Below are positions 18,302-27,439 of a stretch of DNA of 64,000 bases, piece after piece. The notes beneath the pieces were generated by a model. That model ran no database searches, had not been told where the DNA came from, and saw nothing but the letters and a program-made list of their open reading frames with translations. The DNA comes from Acidobacteriota bacterium (GTDB taxonomy: Bacteria; Acidobacteriota; UBA6911; JACQSX01), in assembly GCA_016211105.1 (NCBI GenBank), contig JACQSX010000010.1:148913-212912 (forward strand). Reading direction: 5' to 3'. Made by a program: the position numbers and the translations under genes. Every line of letters begins with the position of its first letter. Positions within the stretch are counted from its first letter, which is position 1.

Positions 18302-18947
18302 TCAGAGCACAAGAAGTCTTATCACCGTCTGCAGCTGAGAAATCCAATCCGCCGCAATTGAGTATTGCCCTTTCGGATGGCGGTATCCCGGAAATGCTCC
18401 AATCGATACTGACCTCGGTAAACCGTAATTGGGCACAATTGCTCGTAATGCTGTCGCAGTTGGATAACTCCGATGCGCAAAGAAATTTCGGGCTTTCGGC
18501 AAATCTTCAAGTGCCGTTCCAGGAACTGCAAACGCCGAAATGACCTGGGATAGATTCGAGAAACACGCCGTCTGAGCCAGTCTCGGCAATACCCAGCTCA
18601 GGTGCCACGGCGGTTCATCCAGTGGACTGAATTGTTTTTTCTTAGAAGCCTTTCTAGGACTATAAGGTTAAGACGGCAAATCTGATGGCGTCTTCTGCTG
18701 TGTTAATCCCGCTTGCCATCGTCGTTGTTCTTCCTCCGCCATAGCGCCGAGCTCCGAGCATGCATGAGATGAAAAAGAACCTGCGGAACAGGGACCACGT
18801 ATTCTGAGCGTCAATAATGCAAAGCGCAAGATCGCGCTGCGCCTCATTGTCAGGCGGAATACAGCATTTCAACACTCTCGCCTGGACACGTGCCAAGCGC
18901 CGACCGGCCATCAGCTGGAGTCGACCGAGATCCGAGACAACTCGCAT
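18302..18947 (-). pseudogene. HEPN-like (MAE_28990-type) protein, frameshifted
   Basis: Two frames join into one protein. The first (18947-18660) ends RDLALCIIDAQNTWSLFRRF, FISCMLGARRYGGGRT and TAEDAIRFAVLTL, then a stop. The second, open from about 18673, continues SPRKASKKKQFSPLDEPPWH and carries LPKARNFFAHRSYPT, in which RNFFAH fits the HEPN R-x4-H RNase motif. A single frameshift around 18660-18672 restores continuity. It follows a DUF262 gene, a known pairing for HEPN-like nucleases of this type. Either mutation or a sequencing error; if real, the toxin half is broken. Confidence 0.6.
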
Positions 18948-19106
18948 CGGCTATTCTGACGCAAGAGCTTGGCAGAAGAAGCGAAACCGTATCTCTCGTT
19001 GAGCTTTGACGTTGGTCTTCTCCTGAGAGGCGCGAACAAATGGAGCATACCTTCCTTTTTCAACGCCTTCATCAACTGCTCGAACGAGCCGGGACAGGCT
19101 TTGCAC

Positions 19107-19994
19107 TTATGTATTCTGTTCCAACTCGTGCCCGCGTTGAACATTATGCACCGGCTGAAGTAAATCTATCGGATGCACAGTGTGCATGATAGCGAGAAGG
19201 AGTGCATACATTTGGAATGGTTTCATAAGAGAGGTACCGTGAAGTTCCTCCCATTTCCGGACAGTCTTAATGGCGCCGCTGAGACGGTTCTCAAGCTCAG
19301 CTTCTGCCTCGAAGTCTTCGTCATTATCTTTATACAAACGATCCAGTGAACGCTTGCTGGTTATGCTAATGCCATGGAGTATTGCATGCGAGACTTCTGC
19401 GAGCAATTTAGTGTCGGCCATCCTTATCATGGCCTTCTGCGAGAAGACACCCATCGCCTCCCATCCACTGTTGAATTGGAATCCAAGACGGTGCAGAAAC
19501 CACTTGAACTTACCTTGGAAGTGCGCATGACGTTGTTCTTCGGGGTTCAGTGGAACCGTGTAGGAATTTATCCGGCGGAATACCTCTCGGATTTGTGCAG
19601 GTTCCGCACCTAAAAATAAATCCACGCTGAGCTGATAATTGAGAAAGGTGATTCTTTGGTCGCGAGACAATGTGGAAAATTTCAGCCCACGCAGTGACGG
19701 ATCCTCTACTGCCGACGAGAGTGCAAACTGATCATCCCTAAATGCACGCAGAGTGGCACTACGCTGCTGTCCGTCGACTAATTCCTTGTAAGACCTCCCA
19801 GTCGCCTCTGTTATTTGACGAATGGCCAGTTTAGGAATCGGAAAATCAAGAAGAACAGTTTCGATTAAATATGATCTTGCGGTATCCGGCCATACTTCAT
19901 CACTTCGTTGATAGTCGCGATTGACCTTAATTTCTCCTCGATCCATGGCGGCTAGAAAGTCTTGCACTGTATAGTTCGTGGTCATCGTTCGCAT
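19107..19994 (-). CDS. DUF262 domain protein (ParB/Srx-fold, GmrS-like)
   Basis: 295 residues. DUF262 hallmarks: FLAAMDRGEIKVNRDYQR, then SYLIETVLLDFPIPKLAIRQ and the invariant ELVDGQQRSATLRAFRDDQF, followed by LFLGAEPAQIREVFRRINSY. The DGQQR motif is the catalytic or nucleotide-binding core of this family, found in GmrSD type IV restriction enzymes and in standalone defence proteins. The C-terminal DUF1524 nuclease domain is absent. Coding character continues in another frame past the stop (19144-18911), so the C-terminus may also be frameshifted. The neighbour downstream is a HEPN-like remnant and upstream is a restriction-modification pair. Confidence 0.8.
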   Translation of the reverse strand: MRTMTTNYTVQDFLAAMDRGEIKVNRDYQRSDEVWPDTARSYLIETVLLDFPIPKLAIRQITEATGRSYKELVDGQQRSATLRAFRDDQFALSSAVEDPSLRGLKFSTLSRDQRITFLNYQLSVDLFLGAEPAQIREVFRRINSYTVPLNPEEQRHAHFQGKFKWFLHRLGFQFNSGWEAMGVFSQKAMIRMADTKLLAEVSHAILHGISITSKRSLDRLYKDNDEDFEAEAELENRLSGAIKTVRKWEELHGTSLMKPFQMYALLLAIMHTVHPIDLLQPVHNVQRGHELEQNT

Positions 19995-20014
19995 TTTTAT
20001 TGCTCCTGATTGGC

Positions 20015-20755
20015 TTAACTGCTCTTCGTAATCGCGATGGCGCGCCCAAGCAGCGAAGTGAGGAAATTATTGAAAGTTAGCTCAGGATTTGGTTCCTTGA
20101 AGGTCCCATGTTCCGGCCCATTGGTTCGATCGGACAGCAGAAAACACGCGGAATCGTAAAGGCGGTCGCGGACCAGCTTAATTAAGAGCAGCTCGTACCG
20201 TCTGACGTAGGAGGCCGTTTTGAATTCCAGAAACACCTGAAAGTACGGTTCCCAACAGCGGACTGGCCGGTTTGACGCGGCCGACTCCTCCAGCATCATC
20301 AGATAGCCCAGCCAAGGTCGTTCTGACGGCTTGAAGGCTCCCTCCCGGAACGCGGCCCAGAGGTCTGTGGCGCTGCCGATCGCTTCTTCCGTGCGGTTGT
20401 TAAAGTTATTTCCAAACGATGGGCCGACCTGTGACTTGAATTCTATACCCGCCAGCAATTTTCCATCTGCAACTACAAGCAGGTCCCATTTCTTCTCCGC
20501 CCGGTACCAGCCTGGCAGTTCCATCCGCTCAGAGTGACGGATAGCGGCTTGCGGTACGCCGTTGGAATGGAGGAAATCTCTGACGAGATGAACGAAGCCG
20601 CTCATTTGCGCGCCGCCGGTAACGGCACTCCGGGCCCCGGCGTCCCGTACTCCCGACGCCGACCCCTGCTTTGCCGCCTGGGCATCCCTGGTCGACCAAA
20701 ACGCCTGGACAGCTCCCCGAATCTTCTCGTCTAGATTTGAGAAATCCGTCGTCAT
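20015..20755 (-). CDS. XhoI/PaeR7I-family type II restriction endonuclease
   Basis: 246 residues, the same length as PaeR7I. The PD-(D/E)xK core is visible: KWDLLVVADGKLLAGIEFKS gives D, then E-x-K. The flanks (VGPSFGNNFNNRTEEAIGSA and RPWLGYLMMLEES) match the family. Members cleave CTCGAG, so that is the predicted site. The start overlaps the stop of the methyltransferase by 4 bp (ATGA), so the pair is co-translated with the methylase first. The gene looks intact. Confidence 0.88.
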   Translation of the reverse strand: MTTDFSNLDEKIRGAVQAFWSTRDAQAAKQGSASGVRDAGARSAVTGGAQMSGFVHLVRDFLHSNGVPQAAIRHSERMELPGWYRAEKKWDLLVVADGKLLAGIEFKSQVGPSFGNNFNNRTEEAIGSATDLWAAFREGAFKPSERPWLGYLMMLEESAASNRPVRCWEPYFQVFLEFKTASYVRRYELLLIKLVRDRLYDSACFLLSDRTNGPEHGTFKEPNPELTFNNFLTSLLGRAIAITKSS

Positions 20756-21765
20756 GTTTCCGGCAGAGATCCGACGTCAATCGTTGCGGTGGCAAAAAGC
20801 GATCTTGTTTCGTCCTCAACCCGCTTCCTGGTCTGCTCGAAGTAAACTGGATCAAGTTCCACCCCGATGCTGTTTCTGCCAATCTTTGCCGCTGCAAGGG
20901 TCGTCGTCCCCGTGCCCAGGAACGGATCCAGGACGGTATCGCCCACGAAACTGAACATCCGGACTAGCCGGTCTGCCAGCTCAAGCGGAAAGGGAGCCGG
21001 GTGGTCTTTGGTAGAGGCCCCCGGCAACCCCTCCCAGATTTGCTGGAACCACTTCTTGTGGTTTTCTGCGGAGATCACGCTGAGAATTCTTGTCGGCACG
21101 TCTGGAGCGCGATACCCGCCCGGTTTACGTTCCATCAAGATGAACTCGATGTCGTTCTTGATGACGGAATTCGGCTCGTAGGGCTTTCCCAGGAAACTCG
21201 AACCGTTCTCGACTTCGTAAGCCGCGTTGGCGATCTTGTGCCAGATAATCGGTGCCAGGTTGTCAAAGCCAATTCTCCGGCAGTGTTCCTGGATCGAGGC
21301 GTGGAGCGGAACCACGGTATGACGGCCGGCATTCTCCCGGCGCGAAAGGCACACGTCGCCGACCACGCAAATCAGGCGACCGCCCGGCACCAAGGCGCGG
21401 TAACAGTGCTTCCAGACCTGGTCTAGCTGGCCGAGAAACTCCTCGTAATCTTCAACGTGCCCCATCTGTCCGTCGCTCTCGCGATACTGCTTGAGCGTCC
21501 AGTAAGGCGGAGACGTGAGAACGAGGTGGACACCAGGAGCCAGCATTGAAAGATTTCGGGCGTCCCCGAGCCAGAGCTCGTGGGTGGTCGGGACCTGCTG
21601 GATGGCGCTCTCGATCAGGCCGATAAGCCTAGGGTCCCTTGCGATCCTTGGGAGATCGGTTTGCGGATCCTTCAGCGGGACAATGCCTGCCGGAATGAAC
21701 CGAGCGAGATCTGGAGTTGCGGTCAGGGAGGATTTTGTTTTGTGGCTTTTGAGAGTCTGCAGCAT
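20752..21765 (-). CDS. Site-specific DNA methyltransferase of the XhoI/PaeR7I-like system
   Basis: About 337 residues from the ATG at 21765 (MLQTLKSHKTKSSL); an upstream in-frame start at 21834 is also possible. Motif IV is TSPPYWTLKQY and motif I is VLDPFLGTGTTTLAAAKIGR, with motif IV first, the beta-class order of amino-methyltransferases. SPPY is common in both N4-cytosine and N6-adenine enzymes; with a PaeR7I partner, N6-adenine methylation of CTCGAG is likely. The target recognition segment lies between (RRENAGRHTVVPLHASIQ region). Confidence 0.9.
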   Translation of the reverse strand: MLQTLKSHKTKSSLTATPDLARFIPAGIVPLKDPQTDLPRIARDPRLIGLIESAIQQVPTTHELWLGDARNLSMLAPGVHLVLTSPPYWTLKQYRESDGQMGHVEDYEEFLGQLDQVWKHCYRALVPGGRLICVVGDVCLSRRENAGRHTVVPLHASIQEHCRRIGFDNLAPIIWHKIANAAYEVENGSSFLGKPYEPNSVIKNDIEFILMERKPGGYRAPDVPTRILSVISAENHKKWFQQIWEGLPGASTKDHPAPFPLELADRLVRMFSFVGDTVLDPFLGTGTTTLAAAKIGRNSIGVELDPVYFEQTRKRVEDETRSLFATATIDVGSLPET

Positions 21766-21834
21766 GAGTTTTGCCTCGAAAATTATAATGGATCTAAAGA
21801 GAGGCGACGGGGAAATCTCGGTCGGTGAAGCCAA

Positions 21835-22303
21835 CCTGCGATTACCCTCATTCTAACAAAGTGTGCCTCCCGGTCAAATTGACACAACCGGGCTGGCCGC
21901 GAGATTGCGAAGACCGGCTGCGGCGTTTGCACCTGTCTCGGTTGCTGACCGTTTGGCAAAGCTTCTTGTAAGCAGATGGAGCCGACCCTCTGTGTTTTAG
22001 GCAGGTGGGTTGGGTAGTTTTCGGCAAGCCTGCCGCCGTGGGTGGCTTCTCCTGTTAAAATCTGCACCTCAGAAAAAAGGCTTCGTCCAGCGGAAGTAGC
22101 TAAAGGGCTGCAAAAAAGAGTGACACCCGTTTATTGGGAGATGAAAATCCGGCCTGGAACCAGTGGCGATGTCTCGGCATGCTGCCTCGATGATCATGAA
22201 GACACTCGAGGGAGAGCCTTAAGGAAAACGTCCACAGCTACAAAAATGACTACATTGCATTGGGGTGGCTTTGAAATCGCCCGCAACTCCTTGCAAACAT
22301 GGG
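21835..22303. other. Intergenic region without a recognised gene
   Basis: About 470 bp between the methyltransferase start and tRNA-Pro. It must contain the promoter of the restriction-modification operon. A CTCGAG hexamer, the predicted target of that system, lies near 22204-22209. Rightward and leftward frames here have no coding character. Confidence 0.5.
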
Positions 22304-22377
22304 TCGGGGCGGGCGGATTTGAACCGCCGACCCCCTGCGCCCAAGGCAGGTGCGCTACCAGGCTGCGCTACGCCCCG
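22304..22377 (-). tRNA. tRNA-Pro (anticodon UGG)
   Basis: On the minus strand a 74-nt cloverleaf: acceptor cggggcg/cgccccg, D arm with agcctggta, anticodon stem cctgc-cttgggc-gcagg giving anticodon TGG, T arm ggcgg-ttcaaat-ccgcc, discriminator A. CCA is not encoded. It marks the right end of the defence-rich region and could be an old insertion site. Confidence 0.95.
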
Positions 22378-22541
22378 ACAGGTCCTCGCATGGAGTGTCC
22401 TACAGAAGCGCCCCATTATATCCGCACATTGAGAAAATTGCACAAGGCGAACATCTGCTAATATGAGTGCTTATGGGTCTTTCACGCGTTCGGCGGGGTC
22501 CCATCCAGCGGAAGGCGAAACTGGCACGCAAAGGAGGCAGC

Positions 22542-22763
22542 ATGCAGAAACGGGAAGAGGCGCCCGAATGGATTGAACATCTGGGACGGGCCTTTGAAAC
22601 TTTCTTTCGAGACCTCAAGGGGGTGCTTCCGGAGGAGACATACGCGCACCTGCGCGCATCGCGAAAGGAATTTCTGCTGGCGGCTCGATCTCTCATTGAT
22701 CGGCAGATCCAGAAACTGGAACAAGAGCCAAAGAGGAAGGCACGCAAGGTCGAGGTTCAATGA
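22542..22763 (+). CDS. Small conserved-type protein upstream of the ArsA-like gene
   Basis: 73 residues from ATG 22542, chosen because of the strong aaaggaggc ribosome site just before it. It is a charged, helical protein (EWIEHLGRAFETFFRDLKGV, RASRKEFLLAARSLIDRQIQ) ending in a lysine/arginine-rich tail. No membrane segment or catalytic motif. The 62-bp gap and shared direction suggest co-transcription with the ATPase. Function unknown. Confidence 0.7.
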   Translation: MQKREEAPEWIEHLGRAFETFFRDLKGVLPEETYAHLRASRKEFLLAARSLIDRQIQKLEQEPKRKARKVEVQ

Positions 22764-22825
22764 GGCATCGCATACAGGAAACGCGGCGCAAGGCGGCGCG
22801 ATAACCCTCGCAAGGTCGAGGTTCA

Positions 22826-24010
22826 ATGAAGCATCCGCATATCCTGTTGTTCACCGGGAAGGGCGGTGTGGGAAAAACGACCATCGCCGCGGCGACGGCG
22901 ATCCGGGCTGCCGATCTCGGTCACAGAACCCTGCTGATGTCCGCCGATCCGGCACACAGCCTGTCGGATGCTTTACAGAAGAGTTTGGGTCCCGAACCGA
23001 AGGCGGTCGAGCCGAATCTCTACGCACAAGAAATCGACGTCTACTATTCGATCCGCAAGTACTGGGGCGCCCTTCGAGACTACGTACTTCGGGTTTTCAA
23101 ATGGCAGAAGGTCGACGAAACACTGGCCGAAGAGTTCGCCGCTCTGCCAGGGATGGAGGAAGGGGCCTCGTTTCTCTGGGTGGAAAAATTCTATCGGGAG
23201 GGAGAATTCGACGCCATTATCATTGACAGCGCCCCCACAGGGGAAACCCTGAAGTTGCTTTCTCTTCCACTGGTGGGCCAGTGGTGGATGGAACGCATCT
23301 TTCCCATCCACAAAAAGGTGACCAAAAGACTTGGTCCCATGGTCCGGGCCGTCACGAATGTTCCCATCCCCGAGGATGAAACGTATGAGGCAGTCGAGGA
23401 CCTGTACAGTAAGCTTCTTGCAATCCACGAGGTTTTGGCCGACCCGGACCGCAGCGCCATCCGTCTGGTCCTCAACCCCGAACGCATGGTCATCCAGGAA
23501 GCTTCTCGCATGTACACCTACCTCCAGCTCTATGGCTATCCGGTCGATGCGGCGATTGTAAACCGCATTCTACCGGACGACGGCTCGAACACGTTTCGAA
23601 ATTACATTCGCGCTCAAAAACGCCATCTGCATGAGATTGAGGAGGCCTTTGCGCCCCTTCCAATTTTCCGAGTTCCACACCTGGGACAGGAGGTCTTTGG
23701 AACTCGCCTGTTGCGACAAATTGGAGAGCGACTCTATGAGCAAAAAGATCCGACCACGATCTTTGTCAAGGAGCGGTCCTACCTCCTGAAAGCGCAAAAT
23801 GGAGCCTACCTCTTAGAAATTCATCTTCCACTGCTTCAAAAGGGGGACGTTTCGGTAACCCAATACGGTGACGAGCTGGTGATCCAAGTGAGAAACCAGC
23901 GGAGAAATTTCTTTCTGCCCAAGTTTTTGGCCTACTACACCGCCTCCTCTGCGCGCCTGCAAGAAGGTTGGTTGCGGGTGCACTTCGACAAACCGAAACA
24001 AGTTGAATGA
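22826..24010 (+). CDS. ArsA/Get3-family ATPase with HSP20-like C-terminal domain
   Basis: 394 residues. Deviant Walker A LLFTGKGGVGKTTIAAATA at residues 7-25, switch I in MSADPAHSLSDAL, and switch II DAIIIDSAPTGETLKLLSLP. The arsenite-binding cysteines of ArsA are not evident. The last 90 residues (LLEIHLPLLQKGDVSVTQYG, LVIQVRNQRRNFFLP) resemble the alpha-crystallin/HSP20-like domain found in many bacterial and plant ArsA-like proteins. This points to tail-anchored protein targeting or chaperone work and not arsenic export. A near-copy of the sequence around its start lies 64 bp upstream. Confidence 0.9.
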   Translation: MKHPHILLFTGKGGVGKTTIAAATAIRAADLGHRTLLMSADPAHSLSDALQKSLGPEPKAVEPNLYAQEIDVYYSIRKYWGALRDYVLRVFKWQKVDETLAEEFAALPGMEEGASFLWVEKFYREGEFDAIIIDSAPTGETLKLLSLPLVGQWWMERIFPIHKKVTKRLGPMVRAVTNVPIPEDETYEAVEDLYSKLLAIHEVLADPDRSAIRLVLNPERMVIQEASRMYTYLQLYGYPVDAAIVNRILPDDGSNTFRNYIRAQKRHLHEIEEAFAPLPIFRVPHLGQEVFGTRLLRQIGERLYEQKDPTTIFVKERSYLLKAQNGAYLLEIHLPLLQKGDVSVTQYGDELVIQVRNQRRNFFLPKFLAYYTASSARLQEGWLRVHFDKPKQVE

Positions 24011-24157
24011 GAGCGGCAAAGCCGAGCGGTCCTTGCATCCACCCAGACTCGGTTCCCATACCTTCCAAGCGGCGCGGGTTTGCAATTTTTGTGTTGGCCC
24101 GACGCAACGCTGAATCTTGTCTCCAAAAACGACCTGCTGCCGTGATAATGTTTAGCT

Positions 24158-24931
24158 ATGCGCCATGACGGAAGGAAGCCTGACGAGCTGCGCCTGGTTC
24201 ACCTGGAACCGGATTTCATCAAGTATGCCGAAGGCTCCTGCCTGGTATTTACCGGCGATACCAAGGTGGTGTGCACGGCCAGCGTGGAAGACAAGGTGCC
24301 ACCCCATCAAAAGGGGACCGGGAAGGGCTGGGTGAGTTCTGAATACGGCATGTTGCCACGCTCGACCGGCAGCCGCATGCAACGCGAGGTGAATAGGGGG
24401 AGACCCTCCGGACGCACTCAGGAGATCCAACGTCTCATTGGACGCGCCTTGCGGGCCGTCACCCGCTTGGAAGGGTTGGGAGAGCGCACCGTTTGGATTG
24501 ATTGCGATGTCATTCAGGCAGATGGAGGAACCCGAACCGCCGCGATTACGGGTTCATTCGTGGCGCTGGCGCTAGCCCTGCAGAAGATGCTGCAGTCCAA
24601 GCAGATTGCCCAAGTACCTCTGACTGATTTTGTAGCCGCCACCAGCGTAGGGATCATCAATGCGGTTTCTTGTCTGGATCTGAACTACGCGGAAGATTCC
24701 GTGGCAGAGGTGGATATGAACGTAGTGATGACCGGAAGAAATTTGTTTGTGGAAATCCAGGGCACCGCCGAGAAGACCCCATTTAACACCGCACAGCTCC
24801 AGGAGATGCTGGCGTTGTCTCAAAAAGGCATCCGCCGGCTCATTGAACTGCAGACCGAGGTTTTGAAGACGCGAATGGACCTGACTTGGATTCGGGATCC
24901 TTTCGCTGTGATCAATAGTCGTAGGCTTTAG
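24158..24931 (+). CDS. rph: Ribonuclease PH
   Basis: 257 residues, within the usual 240-260. Diagnostic stretches are [20 protein letters not shown] at the start, then [40 protein letters not shown] and [20 protein letters not shown]. RNase PH is a phosphorolytic 3' exonuclease that trims tRNA 3' ends and works as a hexamer. Followed after 7 bp by the amidase gene, so the genes are likely one operon. Confidence 0.97.
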   Translation: MRHDGRKPDELRLVHLEPDFIKYAEGSCLVFTGDTKVVCTASVEDKVPPHQKGTGKGWVSSEYGMLPRSTGSRMQREVNRGRPSGRTQEIQRLIGRALRAVTRLEGLGERTVWIDCDVIQADGGTRTAAITGSFVALALALQKMLQSKQIAQVPLTDFVAATSVGIINAVSCLDLNYAEDSVAEVDMNVVMTGRNLFVEIQGTAEKTPFNTAQLQEMLALSQKGIRRLIELQTEVLKTRMDLTWIRDPFAVINSRRL

Positions 24932-24938
24932 CGCCGCC

Positions 24939-26441
24939 TTGAAACGCCTCATTATCATCATCATTCTCCTGATCCCCGTCTTCGGAATCTGGCTTGCTAG
25001 GGGACAGGATTTGCAATTTTTTCGGGAAAGCCGGCGCTTCCATATGGCGCCGCGGCAGCATGACCGTATCCCCTACTATTCCCTGCGCGATGTTTCCCGT
25101 ATTTTTGCCCTGCCGCGACAGGAACGAAGCGAAAACGAATTGCTGTTGCGCGGACCGCGTGGAAGCGTCACTTTCTTTAAAGACAAGGCGGAGATCCGCG
25201 TCAACGGGGAAGCCGTTCCTCTCAGCCAGCCCGTATGGAGGCGCAGAGGAGACGATTGGTATGTGACACTGGACTTCTTTGACAAAGCGCTTCCGCGCAT
25301 TGTCGGCGTGTACGTGAATCGCAAATCGGCCACCACCTTTGAACTTCTCCCGTTGCCGGCGGCGGTAGAGGTCAAAGTGCAGATTTCGCTTTTCCCGGAT
25401 CACACACGCGTGATGCTGGAACCTTCGCAACCGGTCGACTTCCAGGTCCGTGAAGTAGGCGTCGCCGTCGAGATCGTTGCCGCCAACCGGCGGATGCATG
25501 TCGCGGTTCCATCTTCCATGCCGAAGCAGGGATTTCTCGGCTCGCTCGTCTTTGACTCGTCGGGAAACGGAATGCTGCGCGCTGAAAAAGGCCCCGCTTT
25601 TCAGCGCCGGCGGGAGCAAACGCTCGACGACCCGTTCCGCAAGATCATCGATTTTTACGGTCCTCCGGCCATGCCCGCTACACCTCCTCCGTTGCCGGCT
25701 CCAGGTACCGCACAGGTTCCGGTTCTCCCTCCCGTCCCCGCCTCCCCAGGCATCAGCTCGCCCTCTTTCCAGCCGCAAAAGTTCGTTCGTCGGCCCAACC
25801 AAAACGTTGTCGTCTTGGACAGCGGACACGGAGGATCTGATTTGGGGGCGCATCTCTCGACTGAGCTACTGGAGAAGGACCTGACCGTCCGGCTGGCGCG
25901 GCAGATCAAAACCGAAATCGAGGCATCCAGCCCGTACAAAGTGGTGATCACGCGGGAGCTGGACACCGCAATGGGAATCTTACAGCGGACGGCGATTGCA
26001 AACTCCTATCATGCAGAAATCTTTGTTAGCTTGCATTTCGGTGGCTCCTACGATCCGAGCATGCGGGGGGCTTTTGTCTACTTTTATTCGGAGACCGGAC
26101 GAGAGGGGAAGCAGGAAGAGAAGAGTTCAGCCGACGAGGCAACACCAGCGCCCGCGGACCTGAAACCGTGGGTGTCGGCTCAGCTTTCTCTTATTCCGCG
26201 GAGTCAAGCGCTGGCGGCGCGTCTCCAGGCAAAGTTGAATCAGGTTTTCGGAACTCCGGATACGCAGGTGGGATCCAATCAGTTTTTGGTGCTGCAGGGC
26301 TGCCTTTCCCCGGCAGTGATTTTGGAGGCGGGATACCTGACTAATTTTGAAGATGCGATGTTTCTGGCAGACGCCACGAATGTGAAAAAAGTTGCTCATG
26401 CCATTGCCCTGGGGATACTGGATTTTTTGCGCATGAAATGA
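24939..26441 (+). CDS. N-acetylmuramoyl-L-alanine amidase (Amidase_3)
   Basis: 500 residues from a TTG at 24939, 7 bp after rph, giving a signal sequence (LIIIIILLIPVFGIWLARG). An AMIN-like or copper-amine-oxidase-N-like beta domain occupies about 30-200, then a proline-rich linker (PATPPPLPAPGTAQVPVLPP). The Amidase_3 domain begins about 285: VVLDSGHGGSDLGAH (zinc His), EIFVSLHFGG (zinc His) and VILEAGYLTNFEDAMF (catalytic Glu). It cleaves peptide stems from peptidoglycan in the periplasm, for cell separation. Confidence 0.93.
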   Translation: MKRLIIIIILLIPVFGIWLARGQDLQFFRESRRFHMAPRQHDRIPYYSLRDVSRIFALPRQERSENELLLRGPRGSVTFFKDKAEIRVNGEAVPLSQPVWRRRGDDWYVTLDFFDKALPRIVGVYVNRKSATTFELLPLPAAVEVKVQISLFPDHTRVMLEPSQPVDFQVREVGVAVEIVAANRRMHVAVPSSMPKQGFLGSLVFDSSGNGMLRAEKGPAFQRRREQTLDDPFRKIIDFYGPPAMPATPPPLPAPGTAQVPVLPPVPASPGISSPSFQPQKFVRRPNQNVVVLDSGHGGSDLGAHLSTELLEKDLTVRLARQIKTEIEASSPYKVVITRELDTAMGILQRTAIANSYHAEIFVSLHFGGSYDPSMRGAFVYFYSETGREGKQEEKSSADEATPAPADLKPWVSAQLSLIPRSQALAARLQAKLNQVFGTPDTQVGSNQFLVLQGCLSPAVILEAGYLTNFEDAMFLADATNVKKVAHAIALGILDFLRMK

Positions 26442-26475
26442 GCGTTCGTTTCATCCGATTTGGCGGAAAGAGCGT

Positions 26476-27138
26476 ATGAGAAACAGCAAGGGCGTAAAAT
26501 CAGAGAAGGAAGCGAAAGAGGCGAAATTCTCGGAAACGCTACACCCGCACCGCCGTTTCTATCGACACTCGCGTCGCGCGATTTGGATCTTGATCGCTTG
26601 CCTGGCGGGAGTGCTGGTCGCGGGCCTGCTATTCTGGAACGAGAGGCAAAGGCAGGCGAGGCAGGCGAAAACTGCGAGCGACGCCAATATCGAACGGCAG
26701 GAACTGGCAGGCGCCAATCTGGCCAAGATCCAGGCAAGAGTTTATTTCCGTCAAGCAGGAGCTCGATCTCTGTTGGCCTTGCAGCGCGAGATCTTCGCTG
26801 CCAATTCTCCCGAAGTGCGCGCCCGCCAATTGGTGCAGGCGCTTGCCGAAGGACCGCAGGCAGACGAGTTGGGCAAGGTTGTAGCGGTTCTTCCGAAGGA
26901 AACCAGGGTACGGCAAGTGTACTTGCTGAAAGACGGAACGGTGGTGATCGACCTTTCTGGGGAAGCGGCAAACTTGCTGCCGGGCGGCATCGAGAGCGAA
27001 GCGCTGGCGATGGAATCCATCCAGCGGACTCTTCTAGAGAACGTGAAAGAAATCAGAGTGGTTCGCTTTCTCATGAATGGGAAGGAGACGGAAACGTTCG
27101 CAGGTCATATCGCCATGCAGGGGGCAGGTGAGCCGTAG
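26476..27138 (+). CDS. GerMN-domain membrane-anchored protein
   Basis: 220 residues. A basic N-terminus precedes one membrane segment (AIWILIACLAGVLVAGLLFW, about 37-56). The C-terminal GerMN domain is recognisable: VYFRQAGARSLLALQREIF, ARQLVQALAEGPQADELGKV, VYLLKDGTVVIDLSGEAANL and ESIQRTLLENVKEIRVVRFL. GerMN proteins lie next to AMIN amidases in many bacteria and are thought to act in peptidoglycan processing. 34 bp after the amidase stop, same direction. Confidence 0.88.
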   Translation: MRNSKGVKSEKEAKEAKFSETLHPHRRFYRHSRRAIWILIACLAGVLVAGLLFWNERQRQARQAKTASDANIERQELAGANLAKIQARVYFRQAGARSLLALQREIFAANSPEVRARQLVQALAEGPQADELGKVVAVLPKETRVRQVYLLKDGTVVIDLSGEAANLLPGGIESEALAMESIQRTLLENVKEIRVVRFLMNGKETETFAGHIAMQGAGEP

Positions 27139-27210
27139 CAGGGATTACTAGTGAGTCGCAGGTCGCAAGTCAAAGGTCGCAAGTCAAAAAGACGAGCTTA
27201 GTTGTTGTTG

Positions 27211-27266
27211 GACCTGCGACCTGCGACCTGCGACCTGCGACCTGCGACCTGCGACCTGCGACCTGG
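27211..27266. repeat. Tandem 7-bp repeat (gacctgc)
   Basis: Seven perfect copies of gacctgc plus an eighth with one change (gacctgg). Just upstream (about 27152-27186) the complementary phrase gcaggtcgcaagtcaaaggt occurs, so the region can fold into a large hairpin downstream of the GerMN stop. It could act as a terminator-like structure or be a slippage-prone tract; it lies 65 bp from selC. Confidence 0.85.
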
Positions 27267-27330
27267 AACTTTGGGTTGCGACTTTTCGACTCCCTGGTAA
27301 TCTCTGCTGCTGATAACATAACGTGAGTAC

Positions 27331-27429
27331 GGAGGCGCCTTTGGGCTGGTGTCCGGCGCGGTCTTCAAAACCGCTGGGCCGGCGCGAGAGCGTCCGGCTG
27401 GTGGGTTCGATTCCCATGCGCCTCCGCCA
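27331..27429 (+). tRNA. selC: tRNA-Sec (anticodon UCA)
   Basis: A 99-nt tRNA with the selenocysteine hallmarks: 8-bp acceptor ggaggcgc/gcgcctcc, anticodon stem-loop gcggt-cttcaaa-accgc with TCA, a long variable arm (about ggccggcgcgagagcgtccg), T arm ending ttcgattccca, discriminator G and encoded CCA at 27427-27429. Its presence implies selA/B/D and selenoproteins elsewhere in the genome. Its 3' end is the insertion point of the element that follows. Confidence 0.97.
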
Positions 27430-27439
27430 TAAGAATCAA

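Noticed and set aside
22042..22461. A 139-codon frame across tRNA-Pro
   Set aside because: It reads through a complete tRNA gene and has no coding character.
27211..27266. Repeat array as a CRISPR
   Set aside because: The unit is 7 bp with no spacers and no cas genes nearby.
27184..27417. Frame encoding RSQVAGRRSQVAGRRSQVQQ
   Set aside because: It is a translation of the 7-bp tandem repeat and runs into selC.
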